From Terriglobia bacterium (GTDB lineage Bacteria; Acidobacteriota; Terriglobia; Terriglobales; Acidobacteriaceae), in the NCBI GenBank assembly GCA_020073565.1, contig JAIQEY010000016.1:39214-103213 (forward strand): a stretch of DNA of 64,000 nucleotides, given 5' to 3'. The position numbers and the translations under genes were made by a program. Positions 1 through 9,566 of the stretch are shown here, piece by piece. How positions within the stretch are numbered: the first letter of the stretch is position 1; every line of letters starts with the position of its first letter. Below the pieces are notes generated by a model. The model did not search any database and had not been told where the DNA came from. It saw nothing but the letters and a program-made list of their open reading frames with translations.

Positions 1-11
1 ATCAGATTTTC

Positions 12-1274
12 ATGCCTTACTTTCTCTATCTCTGGGACCCGGAACGGCCTGTCCCCAAAAGACAGCCTGGGGAAGCGGGTGCGGTTGTGAGGGAGTTCAT
101 GCAGGCGAAAGCGCAACTGCTCTCCGATCTGGACCGCCAATTCCTGAAGCAAGCCATTTCCCAGCCGCTCAGTTTTTACGAGGTGGTGTGGTGCAAGCCA
201 GGAGAGCGCATGGCGTTGCACGACGTCCTTCTGGGTCAGGACACCCAGGTGATCGAGCACGCTGCTACACAGATGGTGCGGGAAGGGGACCTCCTCTATG
301 CACAGATCTGGCATGAGCCTGCGCCCGCGGTTATGGGCTTTTCAGCTCCGCTTGCTATTCCGCCCCGGTGGAAAGCAGATGTTATTGCCCTCCGCAAAAA
401 ATTGCGCAGAAAAATCGCGCGCAAGAAGCGGGGCCTGACTGCGGAGGATTTGGTCCACTATGAGGATGATGTGCGGGAAGTATATCTCGAAATCCGCGTT
501 GCGCTGCACACTCCGCCGCGTTTGGAAAACACTGACGGCGACCCGCTTGTGTTCCACACACTCACTTTTCAGATCGGCTCGGCAGCGGTGGCTTTTGAGG
601 CCCTAGCGCCGCTTGCCTGGGGATTTTCGAAAGAGGATCTGCTTGACAAGGCCAAACTCGATGAGCACGAAGCGATTCGAGCTGTGACATTTGACTGGAT
701 CAAGAAGGGCAACCGCAAGCACAAGTCGTGGGACAACACGATCATGGGACACATCAGGATTTCGGGCAACACACTGACGGCGGACGTGAATTCGAAAGAA
801 CGCGCCGAGAAACTGCGCAGCGAAATCGAAAAACGGCTCGGGATCTTAGCGAGCCACCGGAACACGACGGCACAAAGTCCCGAAGAGCTGCGAAAGAATT
901 GCCCGCCGGAGAAGGCTCGGAGTGACGGCGATGGCAATGGCCTGCTGCGCGATCCTGAGGCGAGGCAGTATTTCCAGGAGGTTGTGCAGAAGCAAGTCGA
1001 AGGGTGGATTCACGAGAAGGTCCCAATTCTCGGCGGGAAGACGCCATTGCAGGCCGTGTGCGATCCGGATGGACGGGAAATCGTCGAGTCCCTGCTGCGC
1101 GACTGGGAGCGGCGCTTCGAAAAGGGACGACTTACCTGGAGACATCCGTCCGAATATCAGCGCCGTCCGGCGGTTGCTGAACTTAGAGCCAGTGGTGAAC
1201 TAACGCCGGGACCGCATGCCCATTCATTCGCTCGATGGAGGGACGGGCGCCTCGCCCGTCCGGCCGGGCGGTAG
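12..1274 (+). CDS. hypothetical protein, possibly 5'-truncated, with DUF2384-like C-terminal motif
   Basis: The reading frame is open to the left edge, so the ATG at 12 may be internal and the true start may lie outside the window. Most of the protein is unrecognised and rich in charged residues. Around residues 336-365 it has a GGKTPLQA...DPDGRE pattern. That pattern resembles the toxin-binding C-terminal segment of Xre/MbcA/ParS antitoxins (DUF2384) and of SEC-C-associated proteins. I see no helix-turn-helix and no partner toxin, so an antitoxin role is not supported. The last codons fall inside a GC-rich palindrome (1241-1261), so the C-terminus is repeat-derived. It converges on gyrA. Confidence 0.6.
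   Translation: MPYFLYLWDPERPVPKRQPGEAGAVVREFMQAKAQLLSDLDRQFLKQAISQPLSFYEVVWCKPGERMALHDVLLGQDTQVIEHAATQMVREGDLLYAQIWHEPAPAVMGFSAPLAIPPRWKADVIALRKKLRRKIARKKRGLTAEDLVHYEDDVREVYLEIRVALHTPPRLENTDGDPLVFHTLTFQIGSAAVAFEALAPLAWGFSKEDLLDKAKLDEHEAIRAVTFDWIKKGNRKHKSWDNTIMGHIRISGNTLTADVNSKERAEKLRSEIEKRLGILASHRNTTAQSPEELRKNCPPEKARSDGDGNGLLRDPEARQYFQEVVQKQVEGWIHEKVPILGGKTPLQAVCDPDGREIVESLLRDWERRFEKGRLTWRHPSEYQRRPAVAELRASGELTPGPHAHSFARWRDGRLARPAGR
1241..1261. repeat. palindromic repeat, GACGGGCG family
   Basis: Perfect arms GGACGGGCG and CGCCCGTCC are separated by 3 bases and overlap the 3' end of the first gene. Related copies lie at 4169-4189, 21413-21431, 43957-43976, 46387-46404 and 59407-59428. Confidence 0.8.
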
Positions 1275-1330
1275 CCCCCCGGCGCTCCACTAGCGCGAGC
1301 AAGAGTGCCCGCCCCACACAAACTCAAACC

Positions 1331-4117
1331 CTACTGTAGCAGCGTCCCCCCGTTCCCGTTCTCGTCTTCTGGCGGGATCACCACTGCCGCAGCTACGCGG
1401 TCACCAGGTTCGAGTTGCAGGAGGCGGACGCCCTGGGTGGACCGTCCGCACTCGCGGATTTGCTTTGATTCGGTGCGGATGATCTTGCCGTACTGGCTGA
1501 TCAGCATCACCTCAGATTTCTCCGTCACCTGCGAGATCCCGACGACCTTGCCGTTGCGCTCCGTGGTCTTCACGTTGATTACGCCCTTGCCGCCGCGGTT
1601 CGTGAGGCGATAGTCGTCGGCGGGCGTGCGCTTGCCGTACCCGTTCTCGGTGACGGAGAGGATGAGCGATCCTTTCTCCGGGATCAAGTCCGCAATCTCG
1701 GGAGCGAGATCGTCCTTGCTCTTTTCGACGACCGCCTTCGCCTCCGGCTTGATGGTGGTAGCCATGCCGACGATGTAGTCTTTTTCGCCCAGGTTCATGC
1801 CGCGTACGCCGGTGGCGTTGCGTCCCATGGAGCGCACATCGTTCTCGTCGAAGCGGATCGCCTGGCCATCGTGCGAGGCGAGGAAAACGATCTGGTTGCC
1901 GTCGGTCAGCGACGCCGCGACAAGTTCGTCGCCTGGTTCGATATTGATGGCGATGATGCCGCGCGACATCACGTGCGAGAAATCTTTCACCTCAGTCTTC
2001 TTCACCGTGCCATTGCGGGTGGCAAAGAAAACGTACCGCCCTTCTTCTTCCAGGTCACGCACGGCGAGCATGGTGCGCACCGTTTCGCCCGGCTGCAACG
2101 CGACCAGGTTGCCCACGTGCTTGCCCCTGCCGGCAGCGCTCACGTCGGGAATTTCGTACACCTTCAGCCAGTACACGCGTCCGGTGTTGGTGAAGATCAG
2201 GATGTAGGCGTGGGTCGAGGGGATGAACAGATGCTCGACGAAGTCCTCGTCGCGCGTCTTCATGCCGGTGCGTCCAGTGCCGCCGCGCCGCTGCATGCGG
2301 TAAGTCGAGATCGGTGTGCGCTTCATGTAGCCGGAGTGGCTGACCGTAACCGCCACCTGCTCGTCGGCGATCAGGTCCTCCAGCATGATCTCTGCGGCTT
2401 CGTCTTCGATCACCGTGCGGCGCTCGTCACCGTACTGTTTCTTTACTTCTTCCAGTTCCTTGATGATCACGCCGCGCAGCTTCTTTTCCGAGCCCAGGAT
2501 CGCTTCGTACTCGGCGATCCGCTCGCGAACCTGTGTCAGTTCCTTAGCAATCTCGTCAACGGAAAGCTGAGTCAGACGGTAGAGTTGAAGGTCTAGAATG
2601 GCGTCGATCTGCCGGTGCGTGAGGCCCCCTGCAGCATCGATACTGTTCAGCAAATCTTGCGAGCTGGGCTTCCAGAACTGCGGATTGTCGACAGCTATCA
2701 CAAACCCCGCAGGATCCTTGACGAGTTTAGTTCCAGGATAGCGCTTCGCATACTGCTCCAACTCTGTATCCTTGACCGCATTTCTGCCTGTTCCTCGTGT
2801 AATCGTTACGCGTTTGCTGCGGCTCCAATTCCACAGATTTTCGTGCGCCTCAGCGCGCGAGCCGCTGGCCCGGATAAGCAAAACCAGGTGCTCGATATTG
2901 TCAATCCCGAACTTAAATCCCTCTAGAATCTCTTCACGTTCTTTGGCTTTCGACAGCAGGTAGGCGGTGCGGCGGCGAACCACATCGACGCGATGGTCGA
3001 TGAAGTGCTGGATCGCCTGCACCAGGCCCATTTCCTTCGGCTGACCGTTGACCACGGCCAACAGAATCATACTGAAGCCCTCCTGCATCGAGGTGTGCTT
3101 GAAGAGCTGGTTGAGCACGATCTGCGGTTCCGCGCCGCGCTTCAGCTCGATCACGATGCGCATGCCGTCGCGATCGCTTTCGTCCCGGATGTCGGAGATG
3201 TCGTCAATCGTCTTTTCGTTGACCAGGTCGGCGATGCGCTCGATCAGGCGCGCCTTGTTCACCTGATACGGAATCTCGGTGACGATGATCGCCTGCTTGT
3301 CTTTGGTGACGTTCTCAATCGCCGCCCGGGCGCGCATCATGAAGCGCCCACGGCCATTCCGGTAAGCCTCGAAGATTCCCGCCCGCCCGTGGATGATTCC
3401 GGCAGTCGGGAAATCCGGCCCCTGCACGTACTTCAGAATCTCCGCCAGTTGCGCCGACGGATTGTTCACCAGCGTGATCGTGGCATTCACGATTTCGGTG
3501 AGGTTATGGGGCGGAATCTTCGTGGCCATGCCAACCGCAATTCCGTCGGAACCATTCACCAGCAGGTTCGGATAACGCGCGGGAAGAACGGCCGGCTGCG
3601 TTTCCGTGCCGTCATAGTTCGGATAGAAGTCAACCGCTTCCTTGTCCAGATCTTCCAGCAGCGCAGTCGAAACGCGTGCCAGCCGGGCTTCGGTGTAACG
3701 ATCGGCCGCCGGGGGATCTCCATCGACCGAACCGAAGTTGCCCTGACCATCCACCAGCGGCGCGCGCATGGCGAACGGCTGCGCCAGCCGGACCAACGCG
3801 TCATAGACAGCGAGGTTCCCGTGCGGATGGTACTTGCCCATCACGTCGCCGACGATGCGGGCGCATTTGCGCGTGGGCCGTCCCGGAGCCAGCCCCATCT
3901 GCTGCATTGTGTAAAGAATGCGTCGATGCACGGGCTTCAGGCCGTCGCGCACATCGGGAAGCGCGCGTCCGATGATGACCGACAGCGAATAGTCGAGATA
4001 CGACTTGCGCATCTCGTCTTCGATATTGACGGGCTGAATGTTGGCAGCGCCCGGACCTGGTCCGTCGCCGCCGGGAGGAGGTGTCAGTGGAAGTTCAGGA
4101 TTTTGATCGTCGGCCAT
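1331..4117 (-). CDS. gyrA: DNA gyrase subunit A
   Basis: GyrA is the DNA-cleaving subunit of gyrase and introduces negative supercoils together with GyrB. The 928-aa protein has the full topoisomerase IV/gyrase A core: a KYHPHG motif near residue 95, the catalytic Tyr141 in DRYTEARL, and a C-terminal beta-pinwheel with a GyrA box (QRRGGTG), which favours gyrase over ParC. The N-terminus has a Pro/Gly-rich extension of about 20 residues relative to E. coli. The quinolone-determining region reads HGNLAVYD, so Asn101-Leu102 replace the Asp82-Ser83 of E. coli, while the Asp87 equivalent is kept. The ATG at 4117 is followed upstream by a heptamer repeat array where a normal leader would be. Confidence 0.97.
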   Translation of the reverse strand: MADDQNPELPLTPPPGGDGPGPGAANIQPVNIEDEMRKSYLDYSLSVIIGRALPDVRDGLKPVHRRILYTMQQMGLAPGRPTRKCARIVGDVMGKYHPHGNLAVYDALVRLAQPFAMRAPLVDGQGNFGSVDGDPPAADRYTEARLARVSTALLEDLDKEAVDFYPNYDGTETQPAVLPARYPNLLVNGSDGIAVGMATKIPPHNLTEIVNATITLVNNPSAQLAEILKYVQGPDFPTAGIIHGRAGIFEAYRNGRGRFMMRARAAIENVTKDKQAIIVTEIPYQVNKARLIERIADLVNEKTIDDISDIRDESDRDGMRIVIELKRGAEPQIVLNQLFKHTSMQEGFSMILLAVVNGQPKEMGLVQAIQHFIDHRVDVVRRRTAYLLSKAKEREEILEGFKFGIDNIEHLVLLIRASGSRAEAHENLWNWSRSKRVTITRGTGRNAVKDTELEQYAKRYPGTKLVKDPAGFVIAVDNPQFWKPSSQDLLNSIDAAGGLTHRQIDAILDLQLYRLTQLSVDEIAKELTQVRERIAEYEAILGSEKKLRGVIIKELEEVKKQYGDERRTVIEDEAAEIMLEDLIADEQVAVTVSHSGYMKRTPISTYRMQRRGGTGRTGMKTRDEDFVEHLFIPSTHAYILIFTNTGRVYWLKVYEIPDVSAAGRGKHVGNLVALQPGETVRTMLAVRDLEEEGRYVFFATRNGTVKKTEVKDFSHVMSRGIIAINIEPGDELVAASLTDGNQIVFLASHDGQAIRFDENDVRSMGRNATGVRGMNLGEKDYIVGMATTIKPEAKAVVEKSKDDLAPEIADLIPEKGSLILSVTENGYGKRTPADDYRLTNRGGKGVINVKTTERNGKVVGISQVTEKSEVMLISQYGKIIRTESKQIRECGRSTQGVRLLQLEPGDRVAAAVVIPPEDENGNGGTLLQ

Positions 4118-4123
4118 GAAAGT

Positions 4124-4158
4124 CAGTTCTCAGTTCTCAGTTGCCAGTTCTCAGTCAG
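4124..4158. repeat. heptanucleotide tandem repeat (CAGTTCT-type), five units
   Basis: Five consecutive 7-base units (CAGTTCT, CAGTTCT, CAGTTGC, CAGTTCT, CAGTCAG) begin 7 bases upstream of the gyrA start codon, so they occupy the expected leader and ribosome-binding region. Confidence 0.85.
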
Positions 4159-4168
4159 CCATGTGTGG

Positions 4169-4222
4169 GGACGGGCGACTCGCCCGTCCACGTAGGGACA
4201 GCCGCCGTCGGCTGTCCAGCGG
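4169..4222. repeat. two adjacent palindromic repeats
   Basis: A GGACGGGCG/CGCCCGTCC palindrome (4169-4189) is followed directly by a GGACAGCC/GGCTGTCC palindrome (4196-4217). The second, with its flanks, recurs in reverse orientation inside the acyltransferase gene at 56043-56077. Confidence 0.8.
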
Positions 4223-4354
4223 AGCGAAGCTCCCGCTCGTGTCGCGGTCTAAAATGTCGCTAAGTCGTTGCATTTACAGGTGCTTACTCGGCTAGCTTTA
4301 CCCGTAAATTATACCACGTTTGGAGCTTTTCAGGCGGGTGTGAGGGTTATCGTT

Positions 4355-5623
4355 TCAGGCTCTTCGCAGGGTCAGCAAAGTGATCTCCGGCGGCACTCCC
4401 AGTCGCACCGGGAAGCCCAGTGTACCCAGCCCCCGGTTCACGTAAAGCGCGGCCTTTTGCGAGCCGTTGGCGGCAGGCGTGTGCGACAGGCCGTTCCGCA
4501 TCGGGAGCGTGTAGAGCCCGGCAACAAACGGAGTGATCAGCCGGGCCGGGTTCACGCTATGGTCCACAATCTCGAATTTCACCTGCCCGCCGTGGGTGTG
4601 CCCGGCAAGGCTGAGTTCAATGCCGAGTTCGGCGGCGCGATGGAATGAGTTCGGATTGTGCGAGAGCAGAATGTTCGGCATATCGCGCCGGATCAGGTGC
4701 TCGATTTCCTTGAGCATCGGGCCGGTCGGCCCGCCCGCCACCATGTGGTCACGCTGGTAATCGACGCCGATCAAATTGAACGAGGCGCCGTTGTGTTCAA
4801 TCACGGTATTGCGCGCGCGCAGCAGGCGCATTCCCTTCTGGTGGAACAGGCGGTCCGCTTCATCTTCAACGCCGGCATAGATCTCGTGATTTCCATTGCA
4901 GCCCCAAACGCCTAGTGGGGCCTGGAGCCGGCTCAACTCGGTGATGCAGGCGTACAGCGGATCACCCACGCTGCTGACAAAATCGCCCGTCACTACGGAT
5001 AGATCGGGGGCGAGTTGGTTCGCCATTTCGACCGCGCGCGCAATCTCATCGGGCGGCATGTAGTCGCCAATGTGGATGTCGCTGAGCTGAGCGATCCGCA
5101 AGCCGTCGAGTTCCTTGGGAAGATTGGCGATCGGAACATCCACGCGCTCGATGGTGTAGCGCAAGCGGGTAGAGGCAAAACCATAGGTTGCGGCAAGGAA
5201 GGGCAGGCTTCCGGCTAAGCCGGCCGCGTACTGGAATAACCTCCGGCGCGAAGGATCAAACTCCAGCCCCGCGCTTCCGGGACGAAGCCGGGCAACGGCG
5301 TTCGTGGCCCACTCGATCGCTCCCACAGATTCGACGGCAATGAATGCGAAGAACGACGCCATCACCCAAAGCCGCGAGAAAGTGATCAGAGTCTTACCAA
5401 AACCCACGTGAGATACGGCGTGGCCAAGAAGCGGATCAAGGAGCGACGCGAAGATCGCGATCGCGAGGGCGATCAGTCCGGCCTGCAGGCCATAGCGCCA
5501 GTGGGCACTCGAAAGCGTCCCAATCCACGACCACGCCCGCAAGAACCAGAACCGCTGGACGGCATAGACCGCCGCGAGAAACAACGCCAGAAACAGAACT
5601 CGTACGAGAATCAGGGGGAACAC
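4355..5623 (-). CDS. membrane-anchored metallophosphoesterase (YkuE-like)
   Basis: This is a calcineurin-like phosphoesterase. Three hydrophobic segments lie in residues 1-105, followed by a twin-arginine-like stretch (SRRRLFQYAAG, about 126-136) and then the catalytic domain on the exported side. Dimetal motifs appear in order: SDIHIGD (Asp182, His184), TGDF, GNHE, SHNP and GHTHGGQ. Relatives act on phosphodiesters such as UDP-diacylglucosamine (LpxH/LpxG-type) or cell-wall intermediates, and the substrate here is unknown. The start is a GTG at 5623. The gene stands alone, downstream of a long non-coding stretch. Confidence 0.88.
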   Translation of the reverse strand: MFPLILVRVLFLALFLAAVYAVQRFWFLRAWSWIGTLSSAHWRYGLQAGLIALAIAIFASLLDPLLGHAVSHVGFGKTLITFSRLWVMASFFAFIAVESVGAIEWATNAVARLRPGSAGLEFDPSRRRLFQYAAGLAGSLPFLAATYGFASTRLRYTIERVDVPIANLPKELDGLRIAQLSDIHIGDYMPPDEIARAVEMANQLAPDLSVVTGDFVSSVGDPLYACITELSRLQAPLGVWGCNGNHEIYAGVEDEADRLFHQKGMRLLRARNTVIEHNGASFNLIGVDYQRDHMVAGGPTGPMLKEIEHLIRRDMPNILLSHNPNSFHRAAELGIELSLAGHTHGGQVKFEIVDHSVNPARLITPFVAGLYTLPMRNGLSHTPAANGSQKAALYVNRGLGTLGFPVRLGVPPEITLLTLRRA

Positions 5624-5957
5624 TCCGTTCAGAAGGTCATTTGGTTAGATGCGGCGCGCGCCGGAGACGGCTCGATCAAAAGGCACCGGGGTCGGTCGGG
5701 CGTGCACAAAGTGTGGTGTAATTGCCGACTCAATAATTGGAATTCAGAGTCGGGCGGCGGTGGCTCCGAGAAGACCTGACGCGCGCGAAGATCTCGAACG
5801 GCTGGTCAGACATCGGCGTCGCGGTTGCTTTGAAGAGACGAGGGGAGGAATCGAAATCCCCGGGCCCGTAGCCCGGAGTCCGCGCGGGCAGTTGCAGATC
5901 GGTGCCCCGTCTTGCGAGATACCCAAGTCCGGAGCACCGTCAGGGTTGATCCCGAAC
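5624..5957. other. intergenic region with no supported gene
   Basis: This 334-base gap lies between the metallophosphoesterase start and the secreted-protein stop. Open frames through it have no recognisable protein and no ribosome-binding site. I see no tRNA or clear terminator. It probably holds the metallophosphoesterase promoter. Confidence 0.5.
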
Positions 5958-6725
5958 CTATTTGCCTGGCAGGTAACTCAAATCGGGACGAAACTGGATC
6001 GTCTCAACCGTCTCTTTCTCCACGGAATGGTCGATTCGATCGGCGATGGAATCCGCCTCCTCCTGTCCAAAGGCTTCTTTGAGCATGTCGCGGAAGGGTT
6101 TCACATCAGGTTTGTCCTCGAAGTCTGCCCAATTGTTGTGCGGCAGCGATAGTACATAAATTCCGCTCTGTCCGCCGTTCACCAACACGTACCATTCGTA
6201 CTTGGGCGGCCACTTGGTCTTCTGTGACGCTTCGTATACGCGACCGATCGCGGAGCGAAAATCTGAGTCCTTCCCGTAGCGCACTTGGAAGATGATGATC
6301 TCCGAAAACTTGGAAGGCATCGTAGCACCGCTGGGGGGATTGCTGATCTTGGGTAGGAAATCATAGTAGCGAGCGGTGACGGACTCCACGTAGTTCCCCA
6401 CAACCTTCTGGAACTCCGCCAAGTCGACCTCGTCCGGAATGGCCGGTTTGTCGAAATCCGCCCAGTGTTGGCCGACCCGGCCGACTAGGTACGTTCCCGT
6501 ATTGTCGCCGCTAAGTGTCTCCCATACCAGCAAGGGCTGAGGGTCGTTCTGTTGCTTATGCCATGCCGCCTTCTGCTTTCGTCCAGCCTCGTACTGCGGC
6601 ACCATTCCGTTCTTCGGTCTCTGGAACTCCAGCGCGGCCAGCGTTCCGGGTTTTTCCTGTGCGGCCAGCGAACACGCTACGAACAACATGATCCCAATGG
6701 CTGACAACAACTGGTTGCGTTTCAT
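5958..6725 (-). CDS. secreted protein with internal duplication (NIPSNAP-like layout)
   Basis: The ATG at 6725 was chosen because GAGGG lies a few bases upstream and a classical signal peptide follows (MKRNQLL..., cleavage near SLAAQ, about residue 23). The mature 230 aa hold two similar halves, each ending in a HxxWADF...DKP segment (about residues 120 and 210). This suggests two tandem alpha+beta barrel units of the dimeric ferredoxin-like or NIPSNAP type. No catalytic residues stand out and the function is unknown. A longer frame to 6878 lacks signal-peptide character. Confidence 0.75.
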   Translation of the reverse strand: MKRNQLLSAIGIMLFVACSLAAQEKPGTLAALEFQRPKNGMVPQYEAGRKQKAAWHKQQNDPQPLLVWETLSGDNTGTYLVGRVGQHWADFDKPAIPDEVDLAEFQKVVGNYVESVTARYYDFLPKISNPPSGATMPSKFSEIIIFQVRYGKDSDFRSAIGRVYEASQKTKWPPKYEWYVLVNGGQSGIYVLSLPHNNWADFEDKPDVKPFRDMLKEAFGQEEADSIADRIDHSVEKETVETIQFRPDLSYLPGK

Positions 6726-6936
6726 TGTGCCCTCTTTTCGTCGGTAGGTTGTTTGGGTCCCCATACTTGAACTACAGCAGGAACACTCAAGATCGCTTGC
6801 TCGTGACACCAGGTTACTTGCAATTTGTTGCCGGAGTGGACGGGAAGAAACGCGAGCATCGTACACGATTTCGTGCACGGGCGGCAGAAAATCGTGATTG
6901 AACTGCCCACCCTTTTAGCCGCCGAGGTATGCAGCG

Positions 6937-8343
6937 CTAGCGAAGCGCCGGTTGCTCCTGCGACCGAAGAGCGGCCGCTCGCTCGCGAGCGCTCTGGAGA
7001 GCGCGCTTTACATGGCGAGGCGCGGTGCCACCCGGAACATCGTGGAGCGTGAGCACTTCAGTGAGACCGAGGCACGAGGGGAAGTCCGACTTGAAAGCCT
7101 CATGGATCGGCTGCAGTTCGCCGAGCGTGAGGTTCTTCAATTCGCATCCACGTTCCACGCACAATTGGACGGCTTTGCCGATCGCTTCATGCGCTAGGCG
7201 GGAGGGAACTCCGCGCTCGACCAGGTAGGCCGCTGCGGCCCACGCATTCATGAAACCGGACTGTGCCGCCTGATTCATCTTCGCGAGGTCGAACTCGACC
7301 GTGCGCATCCATCCCGTGACCAGTGGCAGCATGGAGACAACGGTATCGGCGGCGTGGAAGAGAGGCTCCTGCGTTTCCTGCATGTCTTTGTTGTACGCCA
7401 GGGGCAGGCCCTTCACCGTGGTCTCAAGTGTGGTGGCGTAGCCCATGACCCGCGCAGCTTTTGCCCGCACCAGCTCCAGCAGGTCGGGATTTTTCTTCTG
7501 CGGCATGGCGCTCGAGCCAGTCGAATAAGGCTCCGGCAATTCCACAAAGCCATAGGCCGGTGTCGAGAACAGGATCATCTCCTCCGCCCAGCGGCTCAAG
7601 TGCAGTGAGACCAACGAGAGCGCCTGCACGAATTCGAGCACGAAGTCGCGGTCGCTGGTGGCATCGATGCTGTTGGCCGTGATGTCATCGAAGCCCAGTT
7701 CTTTGGCGATGGCGCGACGGTCGAGGGTCAGCGTGGCGCCTGCCACCGCGCCCGAGCCCAGTGGGCAAAGGTTGGTGCGCTTGCGGCAGTCGGCCAGGCG
7801 CGAGGCATCGCGCAAAAACATTTCCCCATAGGCCAACAACCAGTGCGTTATCAACACCGGCTCGGCCGGCTGCAGGTGCGTGTAGGCAGGCATGGCCGCG
7901 TTGCCAGCGGCGTCGGCGCGCGCAAGGATGGCTTCAACCCAATCGGCCAGCTGATTCTGCAGCGAGTCGATGCTGTCGCGTACGAAGAGCCGGAGATCGG
8001 TTGCGATCTGCTCGTTGCGGCTGCGGCCGGTGTGCAGTTTGTAGCCGGCGGCTCCGATCAGGGTGGCTAGTTGCTTCTCGACGAAGTGGTGGACGTCTTC
8101 GGCTTCGAGATCATTCAGGAATTCGGGCGTCGATGCGGCGCGGCTGCCAATCAGATCGAGTCCCTGAACAATCTCGGTAAGTTCGGCGGCGGAAAGAACC
8201 CCGGCATTCGCCAGGGCGTTGGCATGCGCCCGGCTGGCGGCTAATTCAAAGGGCAGCAGCCGTTGATCATATGGAAACGACCGCTGCCACTTTTCAAATT
8301 CGGGGTCAAGCGGCTGCCGGAAGCGGCCGGACCACATCTTCAT
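6937..8343 (-). CDS. argH: argininosuccinate lyase
   Basis: ArgH performs the last step of arginine synthesis, splitting argininosuccinate into arginine and fumarate. The 468-aa protein carries the fumarase/aspartase superfamily signature GSSAMPQKKNP and the usual N-terminal MWSGRF start. The ATG at 8343 overlaps the argG stop as ATGA, so translation is probably coupled. A longer frame to 8382 would run into argG and has no family support. It is the last gene of the argR-F-G-H operon. Confidence 0.96.
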   Translation of the reverse strand: MKMWSGRFRQPLDPEFEKWQRSFPYDQRLLPFELAASRAHANALANAGVLSAAELTEIVQGLDLIGSRAASTPEFLNDLEAEDVHHFVEKQLATLIGAAGYKLHTGRSRNEQIATDLRLFVRDSIDSLQNQLADWVEAILARADAAGNAAMPAYTHLQPAEPVLITHWLLAYGEMFLRDASRLADCRKRTNLCPLGSGAVAGATLTLDRRAIAKELGFDDITANSIDATSDRDFVLEFVQALSLVSLHLSRWAEEMILFSTPAYGFVELPEPYSTGSSAMPQKKNPDLLELVRAKAARVMGYATTLETTVKGLPLAYNKDMQETQEPLFHAADTVVSMLPLVTGWMRTVEFDLAKMNQAAQSGFMNAWAAAAYLVERGVPSRLAHEAIGKAVQLCVERGCELKNLTLGELQPIHEAFKSDFPSCLGLTEVLTLHDVPGGTAPRHVKRALQSARERAAALRSQEQPALR

Positions 8344-9566
8344 TGCGCAACCTCTACCTTGTTCTGCGTCTGGGCGCGACACCTCGAAGGCAATCCGAGA
8401 ATGCGGATGAAGCCCTCGGCGTCCTTCTGATCATAACTTGCGCCCATAGTAAACGAGGAGAGGTCGGTGCGGTAGAGCGAGTAGTCGGACTTGCGGCTGA
8501 CGACGCTCACGTTGCCTTTGTAAAGCGACAGCGTGGCCGAGCCGGTGATGTTCTGCTGCGTGGCTTCGACAAAAGCGTCGAGTGCCTCGCGCAGGGGCGT
8601 GAACCAAAGGCCGAAGTAAACCAACTCGGCATATTTCAACGCGACATGTTGTTTGAAGTGGAGTAGGTCGCGGTCGAGGCACAGGGCTTCCAGTTCGCCA
8701 TGTGCCGTGAGCAGCAGTGTGCCGCCCGGAGTTTCATAGCAGCCGCGCGATTTGATCCCGACGAAGCGATTTTCGACCAGATCGACGCGGCCGATGGCAT
8801 TACGTCCGCCGATTTCGTTCAGCAGTTCGAGCAGGGATACAGGGTCGAGAGTCTGGCCGTTCACCGAGACCGGCACACCTTTCTCGAATCCGATTTCCAC
8901 CAACTCTTCCTTGTCGGGCGCTTCTTGCGGCGACTTGGTCATCTGCCAGGTGCTGGCGAAGGGCGCGTTGGCGGCGTCTTCCAGTTCTCCGCCTTCGTGG
9001 CTCATGTGCCAGAGATTGCGATCGCGGCTGTGAATCTTCTCGCGGCTGGCGGCCACCGGAATGCCGCGCTTCTCAGCGTAGTCGAGACAGTCTTCGCGCG
9101 ACTTCAAGTCCCACTCCCGCCACGGGGCAACCACTTTCAGTTCCGGGGCAAGCGCCTGGTAGGCCATCTCGAAGCGAACCTGGTCATTGCCTTTGCCGGT
9201 GCAGCCGTGGCCTACAGCCGAAGCGCCTTCGCGCAGCGCGACTTCGACCTGGTGCTTGGCAATCACGGGACGGGCGAGCGACGTGCCGAGCAGATACTTG
9301 TTCTCGTAGACGGCTCCGGCCTTCAACGCTGGCCAGACGTAGCCGGTGAGAAATTCCTCGCGCAGATCTTCGACCACGACCTTGGCGGCGCCGGTGTCGT
9401 AGGCCTTCTTGACGACCGCTTCCACGTCGTCGCCCTGGCCGACATCTCCAACCATGGCAATGACTTCGTAGGAGTAGTTTTCCTTGAGCCAGGGAATGAT
9501 GATGGAGGTGTCGAGTCCACCGGAGTAGGCAAGAACAATTTTTTCTGGCGTCTTAGTTTTAAGCAT
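8340..9566 (-). CDS. argG: argininosuccinate synthase
   Basis: ArgG condenses citrulline with aspartate using ATP, giving argininosuccinate. The N-terminal PP-loop AYSGGLDTS (about residues 13-21) and a later STWQMTKSPQEAP segment match the family, and 408 aa is normal. The ATG at 9566 lies inside the end of argF (8-base overlap, 9559-9566). It also ends in an ATGA overlap with argH, so the three enzymes are almost certainly co-translated from one transcript controlled by ArgR. Confidence 0.96.
   Translation of the reverse strand: MLKTKTPEKIVLAYSGGLDTSIIIPWLKENYSYEVIAMVGDVGQGDDVEAVVKKAYDTGAAKVVVEDLREEFLTGYVWPALKAGAVYENKYLLGTSLARPVIAKHQVEVALREGASAVGHGCTGKGNDQVRFEMAYQALAPELKVVAPWREWDLKSREDCLDYAEKRGIPVAASREKIHSRDRNLWHMSHEGGELEDAANAPFASTWQMTKSPQEAPDKEELVEIGFEKGVPVSVNGQTLDPVSLLELLNEIGGRNAIGRVDLVENRFVGIKSRGCYETPGGTLLLTAHGELEALCLDRDLLHFKQHVALKYAELVYFGLWFTPLREALDAFVEATQQNITGSATLSLYKGNVSVVSRKSDYSLYRTDLSSFTMGASYDQKDAEGFIRILGLPSRCRAQTQNKVEVAQ

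Noticed and set aside
1020..1110. Antitoxin of a toxin-antitoxin pair from the DUF2384-like motif in the first gene
   Set aside because: The protein is long, lacks a DNA-binding domain and has no partner toxin next to it.
5800..5890. Possible tRNA (T-arm-like GGGGAGGAATCGAAATCCCC)
   Set aside because: No acceptor stem, D-arm or anticodon arm could be built around it.
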